Of a stretch of DNA of 64,000 bases, positions 54,570 to 64,000 are shown piece by piece. A program made the translations under genes and the position numbers. The stretch is from Myoxocephalus aenaeus (taxonomy: Eukaryota > Chordata > Actinopteri > Perciformes > Cottidae): NCBI GenBank assembly GCA_038501785.1, contig JBAMJR010000069.1:204001-268000 (forward strand), read 5' to 3'. The notes beneath the pieces are model-generated. The model was not told the origin of the DNA, ran no database searches, and saw only the letters and a list, made by a program, of their open reading frames with translations. Numbering within the stretch: the first letter of the stretch is position 1; the number at the start of each line of letters is the position of its first letter.

Positions 54570-55820
54570 ATGGCGGAGGGGAAAGCGCACAGTTGTAAGT
54601 TGAAATATTCTAAATACTACTGTTGTTGAGTTAAAAAATATAATTTTAGGATGTTTTCATGCGAGAAGTTAGTTGTTTAAGCATCAAATCTGTGGTCGCT
54701 TGGTCAAAAATCTGCCTACTTAAAAAGATACGTATGTCGTGAGCGCACCAGCATCCAATTAACGTTAGTTTATTATTTATTCACAGTAACGTTAGATCAG
54801 TTTGATTGAGGGAAAGGTTAAGATTTATAACTCAAGATTTTAATTTAACTTTAACGTTGAACTATTGATTATACTAGTTGTTATACTAGTTATCATTGTG
54901 CGTTATGACTAACATGTAAGCATTCTCTTAATTAAGGGACAACTGAGGAAACCCGTGCCCTCATTGAATGGCGTGCGGGAAACGAGAGCCTTTTCACAGG
55001 CAGAAGAAACTCCAGCAAGACTGGATGGGAGTGAGTATTGATTTTGAGTGTTTTTATCATGATGTGTATGGATAACTAAGTGTTGGAGCCTTGTGCAGTC
55101 TCCATCTGAAATAATGAATATATTATTGAAGTGGCAAAGTGTCACTGTGGTTTGATATTTGTTTGTTTCTGCCCAGGGACTTTGTTACCACTTCTGGCCT
55201 GGCAGTAACTGCCAAACAGGCCAAAAAGAAGTGGAATAACCTTAAGGATAAATACAAGGTAACCTCTGATTTGTGTTATATACTAAGAGAGCCTCACTAT
55301 GACTACACTTACAGAAACCACTTGGTTTTACTTTGCCAGTAATGAAATGTAGATAACAACACAGATGCAGTGAGTGTTATTTGGGACTGTGAATACATTC
55401 CCTCAGTTTGTGTAGTAAGTAATACCCTACTTTCAGGAGCTTAGGGACCCACCCACAGGCAAAGGGGTGGAGGCTGGGAGTGCGACTGCTGCCACATGGC
55501 AGTGGTACACGGCCATGGATGCTGTACTCCAGGGGCAGCACTCCATCAGTCCACCAGTGGTGGTGGCAGCCAACCTGACTGCCACTACAGGTGGCGCAGT
55601 CTGTGCACCGGCTTCTGCAGAAGAAGCCAGGGCCGGCCAGCCACAGAGGAAGAGACCCAGAGGCGGAGAGGCTCTTCTGGAGTTTTTGAAAGAGCAGGCA
55701 GAGAGGGAAGAGGAGAGGGACAGAGAGGCTGTGAGAAGACAAGAGGAAAGAGAAAGGGCCGCCAGTGACCGAGCGGAGCGCTTTCTCTCGCTTTTTGAAA
55801 ATGTTGTAAAAAAAATGTAA
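54570..55820 (+). CDS. Harbinger Myb/SANT-like DNA-binding protein
   Basis: Exons 54570-54594, 54937-55030, 55177-55258 and 55437-55820 keep phase at all three joins and give 194 aa. A trihelix/SANT-type domain spans about residues 8-67: WTTEETRALIEWRAGNESLF, then the KTGWEDFVTTSG and KQAKKKWNNLKDKYK blocks. The C-terminal half is alanine- and threonine-rich. It contains a basic segment (PQRKRPRGG) that may serve as a nuclear signal, and it ends in a charged coiled-coil-like helix (EQAEREEERDREAVRRQEER). In vertebrate Harbinger elements this protein binds transposon DNA and helps bring the transposase to the nucleus (established for reconstructed Harbinger systems). A polyadenylation-like AATAAA follows within about 20 bp of the stop. 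Confidence 0.9.
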
Positions 55821-56007
55821 AGTACATAGTAAATAAATAGTTATGCTTGAAATTGCTTGAACATTCTATATGGTTTAATTACAACAAAACTACAAAGAAC
55901 ATCTTGAGTCTTGGATGAAATAATTATTTTAATATACAGCACTTCTGCAGCATCATGACAGCATGAGGCCAGTGAAACAGTATTAATTAAAACATATATA
56001 CACACAC

Positions 56008-56058
56008 TGAACATGACTACATCTGAGGAGGTTTACTCTCTAGATGTAGTCATGTTCA
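56008..56058. repeat. 17-bp perfect inverted repeat at transposase 3' end
   Basis: Arms 56008-56024 and 56042-56058 are exact reverse complements around a 17-nt spacer. The transposase stop codon and last codons lie in the right arm. It sits between the two convergent Harbinger genes. Confidence 0.88.
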
Positions 56059-58483
56059 CTCAGACACGCGGGCAGTTGTTCTGGAGCAGACAGCTGGGCA
56101 GCAATCCTGGCACGGACATCGTTCCCAGACAGGTCCCCATCGATGTTCTGGTCCATGTCCTCCTCTCCATCATCTGGGCCTGGTACTGGCCCTTCCTCCT
56201 CCTCCTCCTCCGGGATGTCACCCGCTGCCACACACAGGTTGTGCAGGATGCAGCAGGCACCGATCACCTTCGGGGCAAACTGTGGTCGGATTTCCAGGGC
56301 CCTCAGGAAGATGGCGCGCCACCGCGTTTTCAGGATGCCGAAGGTGCGCTCGATCACATTTCTGCCTCTGGCATGGTGCCTGTTGTATCTGGCCTCCACT
56401 TGAGCTGTGAATTAGAGTTTACATAGAAAACGTTAGGTGTATTTCAAAGTCAACAAAGTAACAATTTGGTGTGTGTGTTCGTTTGTTCATTCTTACTAGC
56501 TACAGGCCGGCGGTATGGTGTCATGACTGCAACTGGACGCTGCAGACATGGGTACCCTCCATCTCCCAACAGGAAGTATCCAGCTGGTGGGTACAGGGCC
56601 TCTCTATACATAGGGGACCGCCGGAGCATGAGAGCATCATGTACAGAGCCGGTGTTCCCTATATAGACGTCCACAAAGGCGCCTTTGGCATCACAGATAC
56701 CTTGCAGCAGCACGGAGGGGAAGAGTTTTCTATTAATGTAGCCTCTCTGACGTGGCTCTGCAGGAGGTATCACTCTGACGTGGCAACCATCAATGGCCCC
56801 GGCAGCCCAGCGGAACGCCTCATGGCCAGCAAGGCGAACAAAGCCGGCCCCCACCTCCTCCATCTCCTCCAGTTTGGGGAAATGAATCACCCTGTGGAGG
56901 ATGGTCATCATCTCGTCCACAATGTTGTGGACGCTCCTACTGACAGTCGCCACTGGCATTCCAAAGATGTCCCCAGTGACCCTGTAGGACGCTCCACAGG
57001 CCAGCCAGTAGATGGTGACCAGCACCTCCAGCTCATGGCTCCACCCATGTTGCTTCTCTCTCGCAAGCATCTGGACCAGCATGTTGATGCTGGCCCTGGA
57101 TAGCCTGAAGGCTGGTCTGAGGTCCGCCTCGGAATAAAATAGTTCAAGGATCGGGACATGGTCCCTCAATTGGGCATACCGCCGTGTACTTGGACTTTGG
57201 TCCTGTTAAAAAAACAAAAACAAGGTATTTTTTTAACATTGTATAATAATTGTTGCAATACTGAGTCATGTAATAAAAAACAAAAAAAGCACAGCTATCC
57301 TCCTCTGTCCTGGTTCATGACTAATGGTGTATAAGACACAGATGAGGTTCAGGTACTTCTTGCATTAATGATGAATGATGTTTGTGCATCTAACTGTACG
57401 AGGCTGTAACACTGAGCATCAACCGCTTGATGTTCGAGTACCAAGAAGACAAACGGTAGGTGTGTATGTGGAATCTAGGCTAATACATATAAATATGACA
57501 CTGTTAACTGTTATATTGCTGTTACTGTATCAAACCTCCCCTGTACCAGCTCATTAGACCTAGAGACATTAATATTACAGCCCTGTTAAAATGTAATCTG
57601 TTTTTGAGGAGTTTCTTCAATCCCATATGAATAATAGACAAAATATTAGAAACACCTTTTAGTATAACCCAGTACAGTTCAACAGCAGCAGAAACTCAAG
57701 CTGACATAGAACAAAATGAACCACTCCCTGAAACTTTATACAGGATCCTTTATACGACATAACATTTAAGTTGTATTTCTTTTGGTATATGAACACGGTC
57801 ATGGAAAAGCTGGAAAAGTCATGGAATTTTAAAATGGTTATTTCCAGGACTGGAAAAGTCCTTGAAACAAAAAATAAATCCCAAAGGTTTTGTAAAAGTC
57901 ATGTATATGTGTTATATTCATGTGTTCATGACATTCATTTACACTGAGTTTGAAATAATTAATATGCTTTTAAAAGAAAGACGCTCAAAATATAAGCAGG
58001 CATACATACAGGCATCTATATAAATGTTTATTCTTTTAATCAAACTATTGTCTCATTCATTTGAGTCATTTAAGGTTTACTGTATGCTTTGTATTCTCAT
58101 TGTTAGTTTAAATACTACATTTACTCACTTTTTCATGTTTACACCCAGATTTCACGAAATGTTTGGTCATGGTAATTTGGTTTAAAGTCATGGAAATCCA
58201 CTGGTCAAAATGTGTATGAACCCTGTATAAAGTAAACTCAAGTCTACATAACAGTGGGAGGACAGGTTACAAAGAAGAATAGTGAGTATAACAGTTAACA
58301 AAAAGCGTAATGTTAAGACACACTTACAAAGTAAGAGAGACACGCTATTAAGGCCCGTCTCCTCGCCCTCCTCTGCCGCATCTTGGCTCTTCTTTCCTCG
58401 ATTTCCCTCCTGATTTGGGCAGCCTCCTCTTCAGCTTCATGGTAAAAGTGACTGATAACAACCGCAAACCGGATTGGATCCAT
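56040..58483 (-). CDS. Harbinger DDE transposase (HARBI1-like)
   Basis: Exons 58328-58483, 56497-57202 and 56040-56404 keep phase and give 408 aa. Residues 1-52 form a charged helix (EEEAAQIRREIEERRAKMRQ). A helix-turn-helix region at about 110-150 includes SYRVTGDIFGMPVATVSRSV. The DDE_Tnp_4-type catalytic core has D190 in AGAIDGCHVRV, D266 in LLGDGGYPC and E306 in GRNVIERTFGILKTRW. An acidic tail follows (EEEEEEGPVPGPDDGEED). All three catalytic residues and the frame are intact, so the protein could be active. It cuts and pastes the element using the 14-bp ends, probably with the Myb-like partner encoded convergently. The second intron (56405-56496) is only 92 bp; the first (57203-58327) contains a MITE. 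Confidence 0.93.
57741..58225. mobile_element. hAT-like MITE inside the transposase intron
   Basis: Reverse-orientation relative of 26365-26795: TTATTTCCAGGACTGG, ATGTTTATTCTTTTAATC and GTATGAACCCTG. It is wholly intronic, so removal by splicing would leave the transposase unaffected. The left boundary is approximate. Confidence 0.75.
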
Positions 58484-58887
58484 TATATATATATATATAA
58501 AAATACTACTATAATGATAATATAATATATGATATATATGTGTATATAAAAACGTATGTTTAACAATGCTACTAATATAACTTTCTGGCGCTCTTCTCTT
58601 CTCAGTTAATAATACCCGACAACGACAACTTTCTCCGCAACCCTTTTTGCACCACTGTTTATTTACACAGGTGTACGAGCGTGTGTAAAAAAAAAAAAAG
58701 ACCAGCCGACGTGATGATGTAATCACAACGTGGTGACGTCATCAAGTCCGCTGCTGTTCCAATTGCAGAAAGACCGTCCTGCGTCCTCCCGTCCTTGAGA
58801 GTCTGGACTCCCAAGTCCAATCTCCCAAGTCCAAACTCCAAAAGTTCACAAGTCTGGACTTAGCGTACGTGGTATTGAGAAACGGCC

Positions 58888-59518
58888 CTCCTCTCCCCTC
58901 TTGTTTCCCCCCACAGGTTCCAACCTGCTAATTGGTTGCCACCTGTGAAGGCCAATCAGCGTGACGGTCGGCCATTTTGAAAGGAGGAAGTCTGAAGAGT
59001 TCGGGGGGCGGTTTTCTTTCCGACTATGCACACTGAGGCCCAATCTCAATCTCCACCCTTACGGACTCACAGACTTTGAGGCGCGCTCCCGTGAAGTCCG
59101 TGAGGGTTTAGGGGTGTCCCATTGTCACATCGTAGAGTGCTCGAGGCTCTCTGGCAGACATTTTGAGCCCTTTATGAACCCTTTCCGTAAGGGAATTACC
59201 CACAATTCATTGCAATGTGACATTAAACACGCAGTTCCCAATGGAAGCGCGAAGACGTAAAAAAAAGGTAAACAAAGAGGCACGTGGGCATTTAGCCCTT
59301 TACACTACAACATTACGAATTAAAGATGGAACATAAAAACACATGACACTTCGTTCCCCCCCGGGTGTCCCTCCTCTTTTTCACAAACTCAAATCTGGTC
59401 ACCCTAGTTAATAATCTTGTTTAAAAACGTTACTCCTACTTTTGATTTTCTTTCACTTATTCTTTGGCTGACCTGTGTTCGTCTCGTCCCCCCCACCCCC
59501 CTTTATCCCCTAGACCAG
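58888..59518. other. Patchwork of transposon ends
   Basis: GGCCCAATCTCAATCTCC near 59038 looks like a terminal repeat of a different DNA transposon, but no partner end was found. 59349-59405 repeats the right end of the MITE at 36688-37056 (CAAATCTGGTCACCC). No gene is supported. Confidence 0.5.
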
Positions 59519-59790
59519 GGCCGTTTCTCAATACCAAGTACGCTAAGTCCAGACTTGTGAACTTTTGGAGTTTGGACTTGGGAGTTTGGACTTGGGAGTC
59601 CAGACTCTCAAGGACGGGAGGACACAGGACGGTCTTTCTGCAGTTGGAACAGCAGCTGACTTGATGACGTCACCACCTCAGCTGTCGTTGTCATGAGTTA
59701 CTCTGATTCTTCACTGTAAAGTATTTTTACAGTCAAACAAAATATGACAACCCTGCTTTTTTTGCACTGGTTTCACAGACATACACATAT

Positions 59791-59796
<6 letters not shown>

Positions 59797-59839
<43 letters not shown>

Positions 59840-59920
59840 TATTGTGTGCATAAATATATATATATATACACACAGATACACATATCATTGTATGTACATA
59901 TATATTATTGTGTTTATAAA

Positions 59921-59959
<39 letters not shown>

Positions 59960-59973
59960 TACACATATCCTTG

Positions 59974-60004
<31 letters not shown>

Positions 60005-60123
60005 CATATATATATATATATACACAGATACACATATCATTGTATGTACATATATATTATTGTGTTTATAAATATATATTATATATATATATATATATAT
60101 ACAGACAGATACACATATCCTTG

Positions 60124-60165
<42 letters not shown>

Positions 60166-60260
60166 GTTTATAAATATGTATTTTTATATACTTATATAGA
60201 TACACATAATTGTATATATAATATGTTTATACATTTTATATATATACTTATATATTTATA
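59797..60260. repeat. Compound (TA)n/(ACACAGATACACA) array
   Basis: (TA)n runs alternate with CAGATACACATATC and TTGTGTTTATAAAT segments in a period of about 120 bp. Open frames rich in Y and I are artefacts. Confidence 0.9.
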
Positions 60261-60441
60261 TAGATACACATAATTGCAAACAATTCGGTCAAAAGTAATA
60301 AGACTGTAGTTCAAAGTAAAAGTTAAATTAAAATCTTAAGTTATAAATCGTAACCTTTCCCTCAGTCAAACTGATTTAATGTGACTGAATAAATAATAAA
60401 GATTGCTTGTTAGATCCTCAAAGTCGATTTATATCTTATGT

Positions 60442-60600
60442 TTAATCGATACGGAGACATCGGAGCCAGCGGATCATTTCAAAAAGTCCAGCCGAGATCA
60501 GGCTGCTGTCGGCGGGCAGCACAGCACTGACGGCCCGGTGATGACGGAGCTCACGGTCCCTCAGCAGGACCTCAACCCGTCGGCGTATCTTTTTAAATAA
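60442..60600 (-). other. GC-rich open segment inside the non-autonomous Harbinger
   Basis: The minus strand reads KKIRRRVEVLLRDRELRHHR and continues open to a stop at 60442, about 50 codons. GC content and coding-like look contrast with the AT-rich surroundings, and the autonomous neighbour has nothing similar at the corresponding place. It could be a captured host fragment or sequence from another Harbinger subfamily. Not recognised. Confidence 0.35.
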
Positions 60601-60983
60601 GATGAGTCTGGACAAACCGACCACAGATTTGATCCTTAAACAAATAACTTCTCGTCTGAAAACATCCTAAAATTATATTTTGTGACTCAACAACGGTAGT
60701 ATTTATAGAATGTCAACTTTCAGTTGTGAGTTTTCTCATCCGCCATTGTTCCCCGTTTGCTGGTCCGAAATGCATTCTGGGATATTGGCTCTCTCAAGTA
60801 CGCTGAAGTCTGCTCTGATGCATCCCCGGTAAAATGGGAGGATCAAGTCACATCCGGGCATTTTCACCGTGCTTGGCGAGAAGCGGACTTTTGAATTGGA
60901 ACAGTACTTGGGCCGCGACTGATGACGTTTCACGAGTCCACGAGAACACGAGTACAGAGAAGAACGCATATTGAGAAACGGCC

Positions 60984-61240
60984 CAGGGGTCAGCAACCTT
61001 TCCTATCCAAAGAGCCATTTTGCCCTTTTTTCCACCAAAAATACATTGTCTGGAGCCACAAAAGCTATTTGATATCACTGCTTATAGTTTGTTGTATTTA
61101 TGAAATTACAGAACAAGAATAAAGACAATTTGACATTGTATTGCTATTTTACCTGTTTATAACTATCAAACAAAAAATAGTCACGTGTCGGCTACATTGA
61201 GATCCATTAAAACCACAACTATGCAGACTTTGAATACTGT
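60984..61240. mobile_element. hAT element end (CAGGGGTCAGCAACC)
   Basis: CAGGGGTCAGCAACCTTTCC with the subterminal motif AAAGAGCCATTTTGCCC is a typical fish hAT left end. The neighbouring Harbinger copy inserted within its first 3 bp, since the CAG duplication is the start of this element. No right end was identified. Confidence 0.6.
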
Positions 61241-61249
61241 CTATTTGTG

Positions 61250-61318
61250 GCTCATGTGGTAGAGTGTTCGTCCTGTAATCACAAGGTAACAGGTTTGATA
61301 CCTGTCCTCTTCACCTGA
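61250..61318 (+). repeat. tRNA-like SINE head or tRNA pseudogene
   Basis: GTGGCTCATGTGGTAGAGTG resembles a pol III A box, and GGTTTGATACC about 35 bp later a degenerate B box. No acceptor-stem pairing or CCA context supports a functional tRNA gene. Confidence 0.55.
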
Positions 61319-61865
61319 GTTTTACATTTTGAACGCATATCTTTTGCTACGTTTACACTGAGCGTCCTCACTACAGACTTTTAGAGCTCCGCAGGAGGAG
61401 GAGGATCCGTCTTCACTAGCGGACGCCTCAGTGTCTCATGAGCTGCCACAGAACCAGCAGCAGGACTGGAGTTTGGAGACGTGATCCACTTCCTGAAAGT
61501 ATATTTACTTTGGTCAGTTTGCTGCAGCAGTTGAGGAATCGCTCTTCTGCAGTTGATACTTTTCAGCAGAGCGTTTGTTCTGGAAGAGTCTTTCAACATT
61601 AAATGTTTTGTTGTTTGATAATTTCTCGCCACATATCAGCATACAGGTCAGACAGCATCGATGGCAGTGAAACCAAATGAATACGTCCACGCAGAATTAA
61701 ACGCTCACCGTGACTTTTCTTTTTATTTATTTATTTATCCGTTGATAGTTTAGCTAGGGCGGTGCTCTGAATCACGAGTAGCCACCTGCAGGGAAGATTG
61801 ACAGTGACGTAACAGGATGTGTAGCGGCAATTTTGTCTCCGTCCGGTAATCCCTATTACCACTAC
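61319..61865. other. Spacer, no gene recognised
   Basis: The 83-codon minus-strand frame at 61381-61632 has no recognisable motif. Confidence 0.4.
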
Positions 61866-62150
61866 TGTTACAGTCTGTGTATGGGCAATGAGCTTGACGC
61901 GTAATGAATCTTCAGAGGCAGTAACTCCATTTTCAAAGTTTACTCAACAAAAAATACAGTTACAAGAATCATTCAGTGCTCAACTGGGCACAACGTGACG
62001 GTCAAAAAACTGTCTTGCTCCGCAGACTGATTAACCTCAACTGAGGGATATAGGCTATGACGTAGTCAGTAACGTAACTTAAAGGAGCATTTCAACACAC
62101 TTTTATAAGTCACTAAACACATCTTATTAAAGTCTATTATGGCTCGTACA
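61866..62150 (-). mobile_element. BEL/Pao 3' long terminal repeat
   Basis: On the minus strand the segment begins TGTACGAGCC and ends CTGTAACA (TG...CA). It is directly preceded by a polypurine-like tract AGGGGCTGGAAA (62151-62162) and contains a TATA-like CTTATAAAAG. Position, immediately after integrase remnants, fits a 285-bp 3' LTR. The 5' LTR lies outside the window, so the edges cannot be confirmed. Confidence 0.65.
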
Positions 62151-62339
62151 TTTCCAGCCCCTAATTGTTTATGCTGGCTGCAAAACAATTACTAAATATG
62201 AATTACAATGAGACATAAAATATTCAACATGCATCCATAATAATGATTACATCATGTGCAAAAGGTAAATACACTTTATACAGTCTTTTAACCACTTTTG
62301 AGGTCCTATTGGTTATTCTGCTTGCTTCAGCAGGCAGAG

Positions 62340-62705
62340 TTTGTTTATGAGTCTGTCCAGTGTGTTTTTCTGGTTTTCACACTAACTCGCCTGACTGTTC
62401 CATTAGAATCTGGTAATGTATTTATTACACGACCCATGATCCAAGAGTTGTGAGGGGCAGTTCATCCATCATCAAGACAATATCTCCTGGTTTGATAGCC
62501 TTTCACGCCATCTTTTCTTCGGGCGAGTAATGTACCACACTCTGCCATTACTGCGACTGAGCTGCTCAGTGGGTATTTTCTCGGCGTAGCCTTTTTCAAG
62601 AACTTTCTTGAAGACCTTGTAATAGTCATGGAATTCTGGATTTCTTTTTAGTTTTCTCTTGAGAGTATCAACCCGTTGCTGAGCAATGAAACGATTATTT
62701 GGCAC
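62340..62705 (-). pseudogene. BEL/Pao reverse-transcriptase start joined to integrase end
   Basis: MPNNRFIAQQRVDTLKRKLK, GYAEKIPTEQLSR and VWYITRPKKR form the N-terminal edge of a BEL/Pao reverse transcriptase. At about 62510 the sequence switches to integrase C-terminal codons (IKPGDIVLMMDE, LGSWVV) with several stops. A deletion has removed the polymerase and integrase cores. Confidence 0.75.
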
Positions 62706-62738
62706 TCTGCATGAGTGTGCCGCTGAGGAATGAAAACA

Positions 62739-63385
62739 TCAGTGTCCATCGACCAACTTTGCTGACCCTGTAACCAGGTGCATGAATTGTTGATCCTCCT
62801 GGGACATTTCATCCTTCTCCTCACAGCTTTTTTCGGGCAAATCTGTATTGTACTGCTTCACTAGCAATTCTTCTCTTTCCACCACTGAGATGTGATTAGC
62901 AGTGTAGCTTTGCAGTTTACCGCTGGCTGTCCTAAGGTTTTCAGCCTTTCTGAGAGGTCCATTTATCAACCATCCAAGGGCAGTTTTGACAGCATATGGT
63001 CCCTCACCGTCACTGTTTATGACCCGCCATGGTTCAAGGGCTTTTGGGATGTTGGCACCTATAAGCAGACCGACTTCTGCTTCAATACGAGGGAGATGCA
63101 CGTCTTTCAGGTAAGGCCAGTGAGAAATATCTTCCTGTTGTGGAATGTTTTCTTTCTTTACTGGGATGTGGCTGTGTGTAAACACCTTTGGCAGTTCAAT
63201 GTATGTGTTTTCTTCAATACCACTTATTTCTAGGTCTGAAAGAACACAACTATTCATCAATTTGTGACTGTTCGACTCGTCTTGACCCATTGTGTCGAGA
63301 AGAAACTGGGTGCGCTTTCCTTTAAGGTTTAGTGTTTTCTGTAGCTCTTCGCTGCAAAAGGTTGCAGTGCTCCCAGGATCTATAA
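62739..63385 (-). pseudogene. BEL/Pao retropepsin-like region
   Basis: Continuation of the polyprotein after the frameshift. It shows the DUF1758-type order found in BEL/Pao elements: VLSDLEISGIEENTYIELPK, then a HWPYLKDVHLP block, VGLLIGANIPKALEPW, and GPYAVKTALGWLINGP. This region processes the polyprotein in intact elements. The protease active-site segment sits at the frameshift. Confidence 0.85.
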
Positions 63386-64000
63386 AAGGCGTATGTTTCT
63401 ACATACCTTTCACTCTTTCTGGATTTCAGCTTTACTGGTACCACAGCTAGAACACACTCTCCTTCTCCAGCCCCAGTGCTTCCACAAACCTCTTGATCCA
63501 ATGATACATAGGCACTTGAGATAGCGTTGCTCTCTTCAACTTCTGGCGCAGCATTATTTTCTTTAATGACATGGAGTATGTCTGGGTGCCCCTGAGAACA
63601 GGTCTGACACATCATTCTCTTTTTGCAATTCTTACTAAGGTGCCCTAGTGTAAGGCATCCAAAGCAAAGGCCTTTAGACTTCAGGAAGTCTATCCGTTCT
63701 CGGTTTGTCAGATCTGTAATCTTATTGCAGACAGATAGAGCATGATTCTTCTGACAGAATAAGCATGGTTTGTGGAAAGCTGTAACAACATCTTTCACTG
63801 GGCTGCTTGTCCTTGCGATTGTCTCTGAGGTTGTGTCCTGTACACCTGTAGCAAAAGTGCTTTTGCTTTGACCAGTTTTCCAGATGGTTCTCTCTTTGGT
63901 AGCTTTATCCTTTTCCTTTGTGCCTTCGTAACTCTCCACCACAACTCCGAAAAGGGGGTCCAGAGCTACCTTTGCCTGCCGATCGATGAAGTTGACTAGG
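63322..64000 (-). pseudogene. BEL/Pao gag C-terminal, zinc-knuckle region
   Basis: The frame is open from the window edge. Two CCHC knuckles are visible: CLFCQKNHALSVC and CFGCLTLGHLSKNC, followed by a CQTCSQGHPDILH block as in BEL/Pao gag proteins. Their role is packaging element RNA. The frame is lost by a one-base shift near 63386, at the edge of the protease region, so the polyprotein is broken here. Upstream gag lies beyond the window. Confidence 0.85.

Larger units (their letters stand above)
54333..58887. mobile_element. Autonomous-looking Harbinger DNA transposon
   Basis: A 4,555-bp element with 14-bp terminal inverted repeats GGCCGTTTCTCAAT, flanked by a 3-bp duplication CTC (54330-54332 and 58888-58890). 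It carries the two genes of vertebrate Harbinger elements in convergent orientation: a Myb/SANT-like protein on the plus strand and a DDE transposase on the minus strand. Both reading frames are intact after splicing. A non-autonomous relative lies at 59519-60983. The transposase intron hosts a hAT-like MITE. No sign of decay in the terminal repeats was seen. Confidence 0.92.
59519..60983. mobile_element. Non-autonomous Harbinger relative, inverted
   Basis: Both ends are GGCCGTTTCTCAATA-like, flanked by a CAG duplication (59516-59518 and 60984-60986). The left 170 bp matches the right end of the 54333-58887 element. The right 260-400 bp matches its left end, through the Myb gene start. It is thus a related element in opposite orientation, lacking both genes. 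The centre is mostly a TA-rich array. Confidence 0.9.
62151..64000 (-). mobile_element. BEL/Pao LTR retrotransposon, internally deleted, partial
   Basis: Minus-strand internal region running off the window's right end. In transcription order it has gag zinc-knuckle coding, a retropepsin-like region, the start of the reverse transcriptase, then an abrupt join to remnants of the integrase C-terminus, then the LTR. Most of the reverse transcriptase, RNase H and integrase core is missing. Confidence 0.85.

Noticed and set aside
61250..61318. Functional tRNA gene
   Set aside because: Only A- and B-box-like motifs are present. The B box is degenerate and no acceptor stem can be paired convincingly.

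Overview
This is vertebrate genomic DNA, almost certainly from a teleost fish. Genes are sparse and split into short exons with GT/AG introns. Dinucleotide microsatellites and long minisatellites are abundant. The transposon set is typical of fish: a Rex3 LINE, L2-like LINE tails, tRNA-derived SINEs, several hAT families, a Tc1-like remnant, Harbinger elements and a BEL/Pao LTR element. There are no bacterial operons, CRISPR arrays or canonical tRNA or rRNA genes.

Host genes. Three are supported by exon joins that keep phase, all on the minus strand. (1) A two-exon FAM240-like gene (6,933-11,070), encoding 81 aa. (2) A six-exon EGF-CFC gene (25,136-29,414), the one-eyed pinhead/Cripto Nodal co-receptor family, encoding 206 aa with signal peptide, EGF, CFC and GPI-anchor tail. 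From memory, the human TDGF1 and FAM240A genes are also neighbours, which supports both calls. (3) A large unrecognised gene (39,255 to about 45,627) with at least five exons. It encodes a protein of about 1,000 aa with recurring paired-tryptophan motifs and a huge acidic last exon.

Layout. 1-4.8 kb: an 18-bp minisatellite broken by two LINE tails, one of which carries a nested Rex3. 5.8-6.3 kb: a 12-bp minisatellite. 6.9-11.1 kb: the FAM240-like gene. 11.5-15.8 kb: a 2,045-bp tandem duplication with a minisatellite in each copy. 16.2-22.5 kb: six successive tandem arrays, including 2.9 kb of a 7-bp CpG-bearing repeat with 299-bp higher-order structure, interrupted near its end by a SINE. 25-29.5 kb: the EGF-CFC gene, with a 7-bp minisatellite just upstream of its start. 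30-33.7 kb: more arrays, including five copies of a CTCF-like core. 32.7-37.1 kb: a stack of hAT-type and TA-flanked elements with clear target duplications. 39-45.7 kb: the tryptophan-motif gene, with a Tc1 remnant in an intron. 46-54 kb: arrays, a complete 1.2-kb hAT element and a decayed hAT transposase. 54.3-58.9 kb: a Harbinger element with both genes (Myb-like and DDE transposase) intact. 59.5-61.0 kb: a non-autonomous relative in opposite orientation. 61.9-64.0 kb: the 3' half of a broken BEL/Pao element running off the window.

How the parts relate. The FAM240-like and EGF-CFC genes look like ancestral neighbours. Intervening DNA has been expanded mainly by tandem arrays and DNA transposons. 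The two Harbinger proteins would act together, the Myb-like protein in DNA binding and the transposase in catalysis. All functional statements rest on motif recognition by eye; no database search was run.
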